Positions 24,945-33,781 of a DNA stretch of 64,000 nt are shown in pieces. Source of the DNA: Acidisarcina polymorpha (GTDB taxonomy: Bacteria > Acidobacteriota > Terriglobia > Terriglobales > Acidobacteriaceae); the NCBI RefSeq assembly GCF_003330725.1, contig NZ_CP030844.1:57049-121048 (forward strand), given 5' to 3'. How positions within the stretch are numbered: the first letter of the stretch is position 1; every line of letters begins with the position of its first letter. The position numbers and the translations under genes were made by a program. The notes beneath the pieces are model-generated. The model worked only from the letters and a program-made list of their open reading frames with translations, searched no databases and had not been told where the DNA came from.

Positions 24945-24988
24945 TCCTCCCTCCCACGGCCAAAAGACGCTCGCTTTGTCACCCTTAT

Positions 24989-25099
24989 CTACCTCCCTAT
25001 TCGCCTCGTCTCAGCCCTTGCGGCCCGCGTCAGCAAATACGCCGACCAGCCAATGCCCAAAAGCCCCGTAACTATTTCCTTCAATGCAGCCCAACTCAT
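24989..25099 (-). CDS. Small single-helix membrane peptide (candidate)
   Basis: A 36-codon frame from an ATG at 25099 encodes MSWAALKEIVTGLLGIGWSA followed by a basic tail, consistent with one transmembrane helix. AAGGA lies directly ahead of the ATG, closer than usual. It follows the gene ending at 25141 on the same strand. It is one of three such small membrane ORFs after plasmid operons in this window. Confidence 0.35.
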   Translation of the reverse strand: MSWAALKEIVTGLLGIGWSAYLLTRAARAETRRIGR

Positions 25100-25140
25100 T
25101 CCTTGCCGCTCCCAAGAGCACGATCTTCCCGCAGCATCAC

Positions 25141-25830
25141 CTAAATAACGCCATGCTTCGCCAAAAACATCCCGAGCCATAGCAGGCCGCCGCTAACCAA
25201 AACGCCAATAGCTATGCACCCGAACAGCAATCTCCCCCACCCGCCAAAAAGCTTCACCCGGAAATCGCGAGTCACTCCGGTCAAGACAAGTCTGGCCTCT
25301 CGCACCGACCGATCAAGCTCGGTTTTCACCCAGACATCCATATGGACCTGCGCCTGCGTCAGGGCGCGTTCAAGCGACGTTTCTATAATCTCTTTGATAA
25401 CCGCTGAAAACCGTTGTCTCGTCTCATCGGTGTAGCTCTTCATGATGCTTTCGCCGGCGATCGCATTCCTCATGCTTGCTTGTACATCTTCCAGCAGTTC
25501 CCGAGTGGACGCGCCCGCGTCCGTAATATTCCTCCTCAGTTGAAGCGCCGAAAAATCCGCGATCTCTCGAAACGAGCCGCGCATCTTGCCCATCTCCTCC
25601 GTCGCCTGGGCCAGCCCCTCCCCCATCCTCTCGAGGGCCCTGCACTCGACGACAGTCAGCTTATATCGCAGCCATTCAGGATCGTCAGGATCGATCTTGG
25701 CAAAATGGTCTACCAAGTCGACTAGAAACCGCTCCCGCTCTTCGCCTTCTGGAAACGCGTAGGCAACCAGGTCTCGAATCCACAAACCTTTTACAGATGT
25801 CGCGGATGTTCCGTTTTCGATTGCGCTCAT
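25141..25830 (-). CDS. Tail-anchored coiled-coil protein next to a StbB/TraL-like ATPase
   Basis: A 229-residue protein: a helical, charged body (ERMGEGLAQATEEMGKMRGS and ERALTQAQVHMDVWVKTELD) and a C-terminal transmembrane helix (LLFGCIAIGVLVSGGLLWLG). Its start overlaps the stop of the ATPase gene by 4 bp, so the two products are coupled. Genes at this position in other plasmids (after traL/stbB/mobB) encode transfer or stability partners such as TraM-like proteins, but sequence similarity to a named family is not visible to me. Confidence 0.65.
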   Translation of the reverse strand: MSAIENGTSATSVKGLWIRDLVAYAFPEGEERERFLVDLVDHFAKIDPDDPEWLRYKLTVVECRALERMGEGLAQATEEMGKMRGSFREIADFSALQLRRNITDAGASTRELLEDVQASMRNAIAGESIMKSYTDETRQRFSAVIKEIIETSLERALTQAQVHMDVWVKTELDRSVREARLVLTGVTRDFRVKLFGGWGRLLFGCIAIGVLVSGGLLWLGMFLAKHGVI

Positions 25831-26615
25831 GGCAGCAACACCTCCTGCGCCTTCGAGAATTCGGCAAATGCCCGAAAGCGATATGTCCGCGCGCGCAGCA
25901 TCATCTCGGCCCGCCGCAGTTCCGCGATGTCCGTTTTGCGGTCGCCTACATCCCCCAGCGTTACGCAGCGTGTACGCATCAGTTGCTGAAGATCCTCCCG
26001 CCTCGCATCGAAGCGAATCTCGGCAGGATTGAACGCCTCCCTGAACGCCGCAACTTCAGCCGTCAGCTTGGCGTTACGCCATCCGGAGACGCTTCCCGAA
26101 GCCGCGAAATTCTCAACGACGACGTAATCAACTGTGCCTTGCAGTTCCAGCGCCCACTCCAGTACGGAACGGGCCGACGCGATGTCCTCATCCACCACCC
26201 CGATCGCAGTCCAGCGAAGCGGTATGCCGGAACCCTGCATCACCGTATAGAACTCCTCGAACCACGGAATCATTCGATGACCCTGCGCCGCGCCCATGTC
26301 GGCCAGAATCACATCCGCGTCAGCCTCCATCGAGACCCCGAGAAGCCGGTCATAAGCCCGCTCTTCCATCGCCGGCATCTTCTGCGCCGACGGGAAAAAG
26401 GCTTTAAGCGAACCCTCCGTCTTGTTCTCCGGGTCCATATCGAACATCTCGATCCTGAGCCCCAGGGATTGATACCATTCGGCAAGGGTCGCCATTACGG
26501 TTGTCTTCCCTACCCCCCCTTTGCCGGCCATCGGAAACACTACCCGCTTCGGTTTTATGTCTAACCCCTCCGCCACCCCTATCGCACTTGCCGCACCGCT
26601 CTTCTTTTCCGCCAT
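25827..26615 (-). CDS. ParA/MinD-superfamily ATPase (StbB/TraL-like)
   Basis: A 262-residue ATPase with a deviant Walker A (GKGGVGKTT, near residue 31), a Walker A' Asp in FDMDPENKTEG and DVILADMGA as Walker B. Length and the ENKTEG segment fit the StbB/TraL/MobB group found in mobilisation regions rather than chromosome-type ParA. These proteins are linked to plasmid positioning and to conjugation. A separate ParA is encoded at 55335, supporting a transfer-related role here. The gene is preceded by one of the GTAC-centred operators (26641-26660). Confidence 0.85.
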   Translation of the reverse strand: MAEKKSGAASAIGVAEGLDIKPKRVVFPMAGKGGVGKTTVMATLAEWYQSLGLRIEMFDMDPENKTEGSLKAFFPSAQKMPAMEERAYDRLLGVSMEADADVILADMGAAQGHRMIPWFEEFYTVMQGSGIPLRWTAIGVVDEDIASARSVLEWALELQGTVDYVVVENFAASGSVSGWRNAKLTAEVAAFREAFNPAEIRFDARREDLQQLMRTRCVTLGDVGDRKTDIAELRRAEMMLRARTYRFRAFAEFSKAQEVLLP

Positions 26616-26640
26616 CGACAGTTCCCCGCTGCTAGTAAAA

Positions 26641-26660
26641 TGTGAAAAGTACGCTTCACA
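26641..26660. promoter_or_regulatory. GTAC-centred operator, site 1
   Basis: TGTGAAAAGTACGCTTCACA is a 20-bp palindrome with six-base arms TGTGAA/TTCACA around GTAC. It lies 25 bp upstream of the StbB/TraL-like ATPase gene (read leftward). It is a member of a family of nearly identical sites in front of the transfer operons. Confidence 0.7.
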
Positions 26661-26709
26661 ATAAATGGTGGCCTCCAGATTGGAAGCAACCCCCTCGCCC
26701 CCCCCCCGA

Positions 26710-27195
26710 TTATGACTCCTGGCGGCCTATAAATTCCGGGAGAGTGAAAACCTTCTTTTTTCGCTCTTCCTCCGCTTGACGATACAACTCCGCATCCCCC
26801 CGAGCCTTGGCCCGAATGCTTTCCCGCTGGGCTCGCCAGTCCATACTTTCTTCCGCAACATGCCCTTCTGCCCGAGATAACCTCGCCGTTGCCAAGCTAT
26901 CAGCCAAAGAAGAGACAGGAGGGGGTGAGGTCCTCGTTTGTGCTTTCGCCACGCCGTGGACGAAGAGCCTCCGAGTCATTCGCGCAAATTGGTGGTACTG
27001 ACCTCGATAGCCGTGGTTCACGAGCTCCATCCAAATTTCCTTCCACGTTAGGCCTAGCGCATGTGCCGCCCATAATTGGGGCGCGAGCCCCTTGAGAGGA
27101 CGAGCGCTGGTCCACTGTGCTCCGCAGCGCCGCTCAAACAGCTCTACGAGGGCAGTCACTTCGGGGGGAGCATTGCTGTGAAATGTACTATGCAC
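26710..27195 (-). CDS. Hypothetical mobilisation accessory protein
   Basis: A 161-residue basic protein. The N-terminal half reads VTALVELFERRCGAQWTSAR, then WAAHALGLTWKEIWMELVNH, which could form a helix-turn-helix or a TraK-like fold. The C-terminal half is charged and helical (AQRESIRAKARGDAELYRQA). The start appears to be a GTG at 27195 that lies within an operator palindrome. It is divergent from the RHH/relaxase operon across a 360-bp region that I propose as oriT. Such a position is typical of relaxosome accessory proteins, but the family is not recognised. Confidence 0.6.
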   Translation of the reverse strand: MHSTFHSNAPPEVTALVELFERRCGAQWTSARPLKGLAPQLWAAHALGLTWKEIWMELVNHGYRGQYHQFARMTRRLFVHGVAKAQTRTSPPPVSSLADSLATARLSRAEGHVAEESMDWRAQRESIRAKARGDAELYRQAEEERKKKVFTLPEFIGRQES

Positions 27196-27196
27196 A
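27177..27196. promoter_or_regulatory. GTAC-centred operator, site 2
   Basis: TGTGAAATGTACTATGCACA covers the start codon of the leftward gene ending at 26710. A bound repressor would block both transcription and, in the RNA, possibly start-codon access. Confidence 0.65.
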
Positions 27197-27518
27197 TTCG
27201 GGAGTATTCCACAGAGCGTGGTGATCTGGCAAGGCCTCTATTGTGTCCCCAAGTGTCTTTATGTGTCGTCGTAGTGTCACTCTCTGTCACAATGTGCCTC
27301 GGAGTCTGAGAACGTATCACTAAGTGTCACCCGCTACTTTCCGCGGCTTCTGGCGGCCACGAGGTAGGCTCTCTGAGCCTTCGTCTTTGAGGAGAGAGAG
27401 GTAGTGGAACATAAAGCCGCTGCCGCTTTTGTGACCTATTTCCTTCTATCTCCGTGGACCTTTAACAAGTTAGATGCGCCGCTCACGGCCTCATATAGGA
27501 AAGTCACGGCCGCTCGAA
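27197..27518. other. Candidate origin of transfer (oriT) region
   Basis: About 320 non-coding bp lie between two divergent mobilisation operons. The segment 27239-27330 contains repeated GTGTC(A) words (TTGTGTCC, AAGTGTCT, ATGTGTCG, TAGTGTCAC, AAGTGTCAC) at roughly 10-20 bp spacing, plus GGCTCTCTGAGCC (about 27367-27379), a small inverted repeat. Location directly upstream of the accessory and relaxase genes is the usual place for oriT. The nick site itself is not identified. Confidence 0.5.
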
Positions 27519-27538
27519 TTTGAAAAGTACAATGCACA
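27519..27538. promoter_or_regulatory. GTAC-centred operator, site 3
   Basis: TTTGAAAAGTACAATGCACA matches the operator family with one change in the left arm. It is 18 bp upstream of the RHH accessory gene. A TATAGG hexamer about 20 bp further upstream may be the -10 element. Confidence 0.6.
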
Positions 27539-27556
27539 TGAGTTACAGTCGTCGGC

Positions 27557-28045
27557 ATGGCGAAAAAGGCTCAAGAATTAACGCGTTTCTATATTCGGCT
27601 GAATCAGGCAGACACGAAGCGGCTCGAACAACTTCGCAAAGAATTGCAAGCTAAGAGCGCGACAGATGTTTTCCGCCACCTCGTTCGCACAGAGACGGCT
27701 CCTCTTGAAGCTCAGGAGGCAATGCTCTATTCGATCCTCGAAGACTTTTCGACCACAATGGTGCGGCGGCTGAGGGCCGTGGAGACGCTAACGCAGTTGC
27801 AACTGTCGTTCTTCGATACCTACGTTAAGTACATGCTCACGGCTATGCCGGAGATCCCGACAGGCCTCTTGAGCAGCGCGCGTGTTCGAGGCAAACGTCT
27901 GTATGAGCAAATCAATTTGAGCGCGGCCAGGCAGTTTCAGCGGCGCCGCGAAGAACGCGTGTATGAAAACGAAAGCCTTCTTACGGGGGATCCCGCATCC
28001 CGACACGAGGACATGACGCCTTCGGCGGAAACCGGAGATGTCTAA
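27557..28045 (+). CDS. Ribbon-helix-helix relaxosome accessory protein (MobC/TraJ-like)
   Basis: A 162-residue protein. The N-terminal region FYIRLNQADTKRLEQLRKEL followed by KSATDVFRHLVRTE is a plausible ribbon-helix-helix DNA-binding domain. The middle is helical and amphipathic, and the C-terminus is charged. It directly precedes and overlaps the relaxase gene by 8 bp, the usual arrangement for the protein that binds oriT and recruits the relaxase. It may also repress its own operon through the operator at 27519, as many such proteins do. Confidence 0.7.
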   Translation: MAKKAQELTRFYIRLNQADTKRLEQLRKELQAKSATDVFRHLVRTETAPLEAQEAMLYSILEDFSTTMVRRLRAVETLTQLQLSFFDTYVKYMLTAMPEIPTGLLSSARVRGKRLYEQINLSAARQFQRRREERVYENESLLTGDPASRHEDMTPSAETGDV

Positions 28046-29471
28046 GCCCCTTGGCAAAATTCCAGCCACGACGAAACCAAAGAGCTCCGAAAGAGAGCGG
28101 TCAGTACGGCTGCGCCCCGGCAGGCAGCGTGCTGTTAACACTACACCTCGTGTCCGATCGTCCGCAGCAGCCAAGAATCTGTTTCGTCTTGTGCGCCTGG
28201 TTAGCCGGTCTCCTCGTGCCCCAGGAAGGGTAGGCGGCCAAGGCGGATCATCCCGCCTTTCCAACTATATGCGGCGAGCTGTCGTCAACGTCCGTTACAA
28301 GACTTCAAAGAGCCCTCGATCCTGGAAGGCCCATGGCGCCTATCTGGAGCGAGAGAGCGCTACTCGGCCCGTCGAAACTGAACATGGTCGCGAACACGAT
28401 CCCTCTAAAGACCGATTGGGCGTTGCCAAGGAAGAGTCTCTTGCCGCGATCGCCGACCGGTGGCAGCGCGACGGAGATGCTCGAATATGGAAGATTATTG
28501 TTTCTCCGGAAGATTCAGGCGTCGACTTCGAGCGGACGGCGAAGACCGTTATTTCCGCAATCGAACGCGAGACGGGACATCCGGTAGAGTGGGCTGGAAT
28601 AGTGCATCGCAACACGGACCACGCTCATGCTCACTTGGTAATCCGGGGTCGTAGCCCAGATGGCAAACCGCTCGACCTTCCGCGCACTGTTATACGGCAA
28701 GGACTTCGGGAAGCGGTGCGCCTTGACCTTACCCACCAACTAGGACCAAGGACCATCGCCGACATTGAGCGTCAGAAGACGGGCGAACTAACAACGGCCC
28801 GTGTGACTAGCCTCGACCGGTCGTTGGCCCGTCGCGTCCGGGACCACTCCTCCGATGGCGCATTCCAACGCCTTTTGAGAACCAACAATGTTGAGGAGCA
28901 GAGACGCCTCAACTATCTGAAAACCATCGGTCTCGCCCGGCAGGAGACGAGCGAACTCTGGCTTCTTCGCACCGACTTCGTGGCTCAACTGACGCAGATG
29001 AAAGACCTCCAAGATCGCGCCAGGACTCTCTTCCGCTCCGGCGTCGCCATCAGCGATCCCCATGCGCCAATGGAGTTTCTCTCGGGATCCCGCAAGTTTA
29101 TTGGCCGCGTGCTCCTGAACAGCGAGGATGAACGGACAGGGGCCATGCAGACAATCTTCGAAACCATCGACGGCCGCATTCAAATCATTCGCCACGACAG
29201 CACGTTGCGCGCCGCCTGGGAGCGCGGAGACCTCAGGCCGGGCAATCTCGTGTCCATCGATTTCCTCAAGAGCTCGCCCGAACGGCTCTACGCCGTCTCT
29301 CTCGGTGCCGACCAAACCGTGCTCACCGACAAGAAGGCCTTAGATGTCGTTCTGCGAAAAATCGATTTGCGGGAGCTTGCCAAGCCGGAGCTCGAGAAGG
29401 GATGGATGGGCCAATTTCGCAAGGCCCTCTCCGAACGCGCCCGCAGCCGCCCCCGAGACCGCGCTTTATGA
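28038..29471 (+). CDS. Conjugative relaxase, MOBP/VirD2-like
   Basis: A 477-residue relaxase. After a basic N-terminal stretch, motif I is probably SPRSWKAHGAYLERE with the nucleophilic Tyr. The metal-binding motif III is GIVHRNTDHAHAHLVIRG (about residues 188-205), an H-x-x-x-D-H-x-H-x-H arrangement of the MOBP/VirD2 type related to the DUF3363 group. The C-terminal part is poorly conserved and may contact the coupling protein. The enzyme should nick oriT, stay bound to the 5' end and be exported with the strand. The coupling-protein gene follows at 29547. Confidence 0.85.
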   Translation: MSKPLGKIPATTKPKSSERERSVRLRPGRQRAVNTTPRVRSSAAAKNLFRLVRLVSRSPRAPGRVGGQGGSSRLSNYMRRAVVNVRYKTSKSPRSWKAHGAYLERESATRPVETEHGREHDPSKDRLGVAKEESLAAIADRWQRDGDARIWKIIVSPEDSGVDFERTAKTVISAIERETGHPVEWAGIVHRNTDHAHAHLVIRGRSPDGKPLDLPRTVIRQGLREAVRLDLTHQLGPRTIADIERQKTGELTTARVTSLDRSLARRVRDHSSDGAFQRLLRTNNVEEQRRLNYLKTIGLARQETSELWLLRTDFVAQLTQMKDLQDRARTLFRSGVAISDPHAPMEFLSGSRKFIGRVLLNSEDERTGAMQTIFETIDGRIQIIRHDSTLRAAWERGDLRPGNLVSIDFLKSSPERLYAVSLGADQTVLTDKKALDVVLRKIDLRELAKPELEKGWMGQFRKALSERARSRPRDRAL

Positions 29472-29489
29472 GCGGCAAAACAAATTAGG

Positions 29490-29519
29490 GTTATAGTTGG
29501 TGTGAAATGTACACTTCAC
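29490..29519 (+). promoter_or_regulatory. Promoter -10 and GTAC-centred operator, site 4 (traG operon)
   Basis: TTATAGTTGGTGT (29490-29502) is followed by the perfect-arm palindrome TGTGAAATGTACACTTCACA (29500-29519). The same 13-bp string precedes the operator at 52952. TATAGT is a likely -10 hexamer, so a repressor bound here would cover the transcription start of the coupling-protein operon. Confidence 0.75.
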
Positions 29520-29546
29520 AATTTAGTGAAAAGGGATATCTACGAA

Positions 29547-31556
29547 ATGAGCAAGACGCGTCAAGCACCTCCCGGTTACGTACTTCCCTCCCGCCCCCGA
29601 TGGCAGGGCGGTATCAATCTTAGCTCGCTTTTTGGAGCCCTGCTCGCATTTGCCACGGTCGCATGGGCGGCTACCGAGTGGCTCGCCTTCACTCTCGGCA
29701 ACCCGCTCGAGATGGGCCAGCCGCTCGGATGGCATCAAGGCATCGGCATCTTCCCTCCCTACGCTGGTTTAGTTCTCTGGAAAAAATACGCAGGCAGCCG
29801 TTTCATCGGCTCCGTTGTCCGCCGCGAGATTTGGGAAGCCTTCGGTATCACTTTTGTCGGCGGGATCTTCGCAGCCTATCTTGGGTATTGGGTACTTTCT
29901 CTCCTCCGTGACAGGAGAAGTACTGATAGCCTCCAGAACATTCACGGCTCCGCCGCTTGGGCCACTCAAGACGACATTAAAAAATTGGGCCTTTTCGACG
30001 CTCAAGATGGCGTCTACATCGGTGGGTGGCGGAATCCAAAAACCAATCAGGTCCATTATCTGATCCACTCCGGAGCCGAACCAGTCTTGCTCTTTGCTCC
30101 CAGTCGCAGCGGCAAAGGCGTCTCCGCAATCATCCCGACGCTTTGCCAATGGCGGCAAAGCGTTTTTGTCTACGATCTCAAGGGAGAAAACTGGGACAAG
30201 ACTTCCGGCTTCAGAGCAGCGATCGGCCAGCGCGTCCTGAAATTCGCTCCTACTCTTCCCGCTGAGAGTTGCTGCTACAACCCCCTCTCCGAAATCCGCT
30301 GGGAGACCGACTATGAGATTTCGGACGTGCAAACCATCGCAAACGCGGTCGTCCGTCACGGCAACGACGAGACGATGTACAAACACTTTGAAGATGCAGC
30401 CGTCGACCTCGTTTCCGCCGGCATTGTCCATCTCGGCTACCTATACCGGAATCTCGAAACTCCACGAGAGGTCACCTTGCCCGATGTACTCGCCCTCTAC
30501 TCGTCTCCCGGAGAGGATTTTAAGAGCGTTCTCACGACGATGCAAAACACCATTCACATGCCAGGCGGGAAGACAAACCCTCGCTTGCGCTGGCTGGACT
30601 TGAATGGACGGCTGACCTACACCCATCCCTTTGTAGGCAAGGCAGTCCAACGCCAGCTCAATCGGGCCGACCGCGAGGCATCGAGTATTCAATCGAGCGT
30701 GGTCACTCCCATGACTATCTATGACGACCCTATCGTGATGAAGACTGTCTCGCACTCCGACTTCCAGATCCGCGACCTCGTGTATGGCGAAAAGCCCATG
30801 AGCCTTTATTTTAAGGTCCCGCAACCGGATCGAGACCGGCTGCGCCCCCTCGTTCGCCTCATGCTCCAGCTCATTTTCAACCGCCTCATGGAACAACTCG
30901 ACTCCAATCGAAAACACTTGCTTCTTATGCTTGACGAGTTTCCCGAGTTGAAAAAAATACCGAACCTCGCGTCCGCCATGAGCTTAATGGCCGGATACAA
31001 AATCAAGCCCTACCTTATAGCCCAGACACTCACACAGATCGTCGAGGAATACGGACCGAACGAATCGATCACCGATAACTGCTACATCAAAGCGGCCTTC
31101 CAAACCGACAATCTCCAGACCTGCAAAAACCTCTCCGAGTTAAGCGGGAACATGACAGTCGAGAAAGAGACGGTTAACTACAGCGGAGCGCGCACCGACT
31201 TCTACCTGAAACACATCTTTCGCAGCGTCGAGCAAGTATCTCGCCCGCTCATCACTGTCGACGAAATCCGCAGAATCAAGCCACCCCAGAAGGCCTCGAA
31301 CGACCCAAACAGCAAAATCACTGCTCCTGGCGACATGTTGATCTTTATCAACGGCGTCGCGCCCATCTATGGCGTCCAGAGCCTTTACTTTCTCAACGAC
31401 ACTTTGCTGGCGCGAACCCAGCTATCGCCGCCCGTCTTCCAAACCGCCGAAGATCGAAGCCGCCCTTTTAAACCGGTCGAGTCACCCGGCGTGAACATCA
31501 AGTCAATCGTAGCGGCGGCGACCGCCGCCCTTCCCATACAGCAGGAGGCAACATAA
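29547..31556 (+). CDS. traG: Type IV coupling protein, VirD4/TraG family
   Basis: A 669-residue inner-membrane ATPase. Two N-terminal membrane segments (LFGALLAFATVAWAATEWLA and the region near VLSLL) precede a nucleotide-binding domain with Walker A LFAPSRSGKGVSAI (near residue 183) and Walker B LLMLDEFPEL. It links the relaxosome to the T4SS channel and drives DNA export. The start at 29547 is chosen because AAAAGGGA precedes it; the frame opens 15 codons earlier inside the operator zone. Its stop overlaps the next start by one base, opening a tightly packed operon of transfer genes. Confidence 0.93.
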   Translation: MSKTRQAPPGYVLPSRPRWQGGINLSSLFGALLAFATVAWAATEWLAFTLGNPLEMGQPLGWHQGIGIFPPYAGLVLWKKYAGSRFIGSVVRREIWEAFGITFVGGIFAAYLGYWVLSLLRDRRSTDSLQNIHGSAAWATQDDIKKLGLFDAQDGVYIGGWRNPKTNQVHYLIHSGAEPVLLFAPSRSGKGVSAIIPTLCQWRQSVFVYDLKGENWDKTSGFRAAIGQRVLKFAPTLPAESCCYNPLSEIRWETDYEISDVQTIANAVVRHGNDETMYKHFEDAAVDLVSAGIVHLGYLYRNLETPREVTLPDVLALYSSPGEDFKSVLTTMQNTIHMPGGKTNPRLRWLDLNGRLTYTHPFVGKAVQRQLNRADREASSIQSSVVTPMTIYDDPIVMKTVSHSDFQIRDLVYGEKPMSLYFKVPQPDRDRLRPLVRLMLQLIFNRLMEQLDSNRKHLLLMLDEFPELKKIPNLASAMSLMAGYKIKPYLIAQTLTQIVEEYGPNESITDNCYIKAAFQTDNLQTCKNLSELSGNMTVEKETVNYSGARTDFYLKHIFRSVEQVSRPLITVDEIRRIKPPQKASNDPNSKITAPGDMLIFINGVAPIYGVQSLYFLNDTLLARTQLSPPVFQTAEDRSRPFKPVESPGVNIKSIVAAATAALPIQQEAT

Positions 31557-31984
31557 TGGAAATTCTTAACCAGGTGATTCTGGCCGGCAACCTAACCGAT
31601 AAACCGTCAGTCGATGAGACGGGTGGGCGGCAGTTCGTCCGCGCACGGCTGGCCCAAAGCTGGCAGTACGACACGAGAGGCAAGACTGTCGAGCACCGGC
31701 AATTCATTCCTCTCACCTTCTTCGGAGACAGCCAGGCGACCGCCAAGACATTCGACAAAGGCGACAACATCCATATCACAGGGCAGCTCATTCGCAGGAT
31801 TCCCGCCTCGGATGCCTCCTCAAATACGACCATCTTCGAGATCCATGTCATTCGCGCTTTCCTCATAGCTCGCCCCAGTCGCGAAGCGCAACGGACTATT
31901 CACCAGAACGTAATTCGCCAAACTAACGACAGTAAACAAACCCCGGCGTTCTTAACGGAGAGCATCAATGAATGGCCTGTTTAG
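31556..31984 (+). CDS. SSB-like OB-fold protein in the tra operon
   Basis: A 142-residue protein with an SSB-like OB fold: NQVILAGNLTDKPSVDETGG, RQFIPLTFFGDSQATAKTFD and DKGDNIHITGQLIRR. The acidic C-terminal tip typical of SSB is missing (it ends INEWPV). It differs from the ssb gene at 15430. Placement between traG and traF suggests it acts on the transferred strand, perhaps in the recipient, but that is inference. Confidence 0.8.
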   Translation: MEILNQVILAGNLTDKPSVDETGGRQFVRARLAQSWQYDTRGKTVEHRQFIPLTFFGDSQATAKTFDKGDNIHITGQLIRRIPASDASSNTTIFEIHVIRAFLIARPSREAQRTIHQNVIRQTNDSKQTPAFLTESINEWPV

Positions 31985-32567
31985 AAGCGTGTCTTTTCCC
32001 TCTCGTATCAATCGAAGCCTTCATTATGCCGCCATTCTTTTTGGCGGAACCGCGGCAGTGTCTCTGCTCGGCACCTTGGCGTTCGGCCTCGTCTTCAACT
32101 TTACGCACTCCTCGCCGCTCGGCTGGTACTCGGAGGTCTCCCAACGACAGATCGATGCTCATGCGCACAACATCTATGTTTTCTTTTGCCCCGATATACG
32201 CTGGCCGGCCATGAAGGGCGAGCCCAATTACAGGGAGCCAATGCGTTCTTGCCCGGACGGCTTCGCGCCTCTCATCAAACCGGTCATCGCTTGGCCAGGA
32301 GACCTTGTAACCACCTCAGACGCAGGGGTCTCCGTGAACGGTGCCTTGATCCCAAAGACAGCGCCGATAACGCGCGATTCGCAGGGCCAATTATTGCGCC
32401 CCTATCCGCAAGGGTCGTATCGTGTCGTGCCCGGCGAACTCTGGGCCGTCAGCAACTTCAGCCCGCGCAGCTTCGATTCCCGATACTTCGGCCCCATACC
32501 CATACGATCTGTTCGCCAGTGGCTATCGCCCCTTCTCGTCGAACGTCACTATCCGGGGAGCAAATGA
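31968..32567 (+). CDS. traF: Conjugative transfer signal peptidase TraF (S26 family)
   Basis: A 199-residue membrane serine peptidase. A transmembrane helix (about 20-45) is followed by FTHSSPLGWY with the nucleophilic Ser of the SxPxG motif, PLIKPVIAWPGD with the general-base Lys, and SFDSRYFGPIPI, all S26/TraF signatures. TraF proteins mature and cyclise the VirB2/TrbC pilin. The start has GGAG seven bases upstream and overlaps the SSB-like gene by 17 bp; the stop overlaps the TraB start by 4 bp. Confidence 0.92.
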   Translation: MNGLFRSVSFPSRINRSLHYAAILFGGTAAVSLLGTLAFGLVFNFTHSSPLGWYSEVSQRQIDAHAHNIYVFFCPDIRWPAMKGEPNYREPMRSCPDGFAPLIKPVIAWPGDLVTTSDAGVSVNGALIPKTAPITRDSQGQLLRPYPQGSYRVVPGELWAVSNFSPRSFDSRYFGPIPIRSVRQWLSPLLVERHYPGSK

Positions 32568-33781
32568 CAACCGCCTTCACCATACCTGGTTCTCCTCCCC
32601 TCCTTATGAGGTCGCCGCGACTCGATTCCCGCATATGCACGGTCCTGTTGTTGTTCGGTGGTGCAGCCCTTGGAGCTGCCGTCGGAACTGGCGACCGCCT
32701 TGCCGCCTACGGCATGTTTCTCTACCCGCTCCTCTACCTCGCCTCTCGTTGCCGAATCGATACTCTTAGCGCCCTCGCGTACTACGGGTTGGCCTCCCGC
32801 AGCCTGCTTTCTGCCGCAAACAACTATCATTGGGCGGGACCCCCCCACCCTACGGCAATTGTGCTCTGGGCATCGTTAGCTTTTCTCAATGCTCTGCCCT
32901 GGACAGTCCTCTTCCATCCCCGGCATCAAGGCCTGTCAACCGTAGGAATTGTGCTCGTTACTACGTCGCCGCCGCTGGGCTTCTTCAATCCGCTCAATCC
33001 CCTCAATGCCTGCGGAATGTGGTTCCCCGGTTCTCGCTGGATCGGTATCGCAATATTGCCAATTGTTATATTCCTGACGCGCGAAAAGAACGTTCTCCTG
33101 GCGCTCTCTTTTCTCGCCGGGTGCACCCTCGTCACGCATTTGACCTTCAAGCCACCGGTGCTAGATCCGCGCATCTATGCGGCACGAACGCATTTCGACC
33201 TACCAATCGGAGACCTCCGATCTCTATCCGTGCTTCCAACTGAAGACCTCGAATTGCAGAGGATCGCGCAAGAGCACCCCAAAAGCATCGTAATCCTGCC
33301 CGAATCTGTCATTCCTGTTTGGATACCCACTTATGAAAAACGCTGGTCCGTGCTCTTCGCGCAGCTCGCAAAAACTCAAACCGCGCTCTTGATCGGCACC
33401 ACTGCGCCAATCCCCAACACCGACGCCAACGTCAACATCCTGCTTTCCCGAGGCTACTCAGAGCATCTCTCGTACGTCCAACGCCTACCCATCCCGATCG
33501 GCATGTGGTTCCCCTTCGACACGACTCACGGCTTTCCGCTTCGTCTCTCGTATCCCTCCGCGATCCGTCTTTGGGGCCACACCGTCGGCATCCTTACCTG
33601 CTACGAGCAAGACATTCCGTGGATCGTTCTAAAAACCCTCGCCCGCGATCCAGTTGCCTTAATCGCTCCATCCAATATCCGCTGGGCGAACGGGACCGCC
33701 GTGCCCGCCATCCAACACAACAACGCTCAAAGCTGGGCCGATCTTTGGTCCCTTCCGCTTTATGAGGCCGTTAACCAGTGA
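32564..33781 (+). CDS. traB: TraB-like conjugal transfer protein (nitrilase fold)
   Basis: A 405-residue protein with an N-terminal multi-pass membrane region and a C-terminal nitrilase-fold domain (SIVILPESVIPVW with the active Glu; GILTCYEQDIPW with the Cys). This matches TraB of Ti-type plasmids, encoded next to TraF, where it promotes pilus function or stability. The start at 32564 has GGGGAGCA directly upstream and overlaps the TraF stop (ATGA). A longer frame from 32186 overlaps all of TraF and is not real. The catalytic Lys is not certain. Confidence 0.85.
   Translation: MTTAFTIPGSPPLLMRSPRLDSRICTVLLLFGGAALGAAVGTGDRLAAYGMFLYPLLYLASRCRIDTLSALAYYGLASRSLLSAANNYHWAGPPHPTAIVLWASLAFLNALPWTVLFHPRHQGLSTVGIVLVTTSPPLGFFNPLNPLNACGMWFPGSRWIGIAILPIVIFLTREKNVLLALSFLAGCTLVTHLTFKPPVLDPRIYAARTHFDLPIGDLRSLSVLPTEDLELQRIAQEHPKSIVILPESVIPVWIPTYEKRWSVLFAQLAKTQTALLIGTTAPIPNTDANVNILLSRGYSEHLSYVQRLPIPIGMWFPFDTTHGFPLRLSYPSAIRLWGHTVGILTCYEQDIPWIVLKTLARDPVALIAPSNIRWANGTAVPAIQHNNAQSWADLWSLPLYEAVNQ

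Noticed and set aside
32186..32563. N-terminal extension of the TraB frame
   Set aside because: It overlaps traF completely in another frame; TraB has a good ribosome site and a 4-bp overlap start at 32564.
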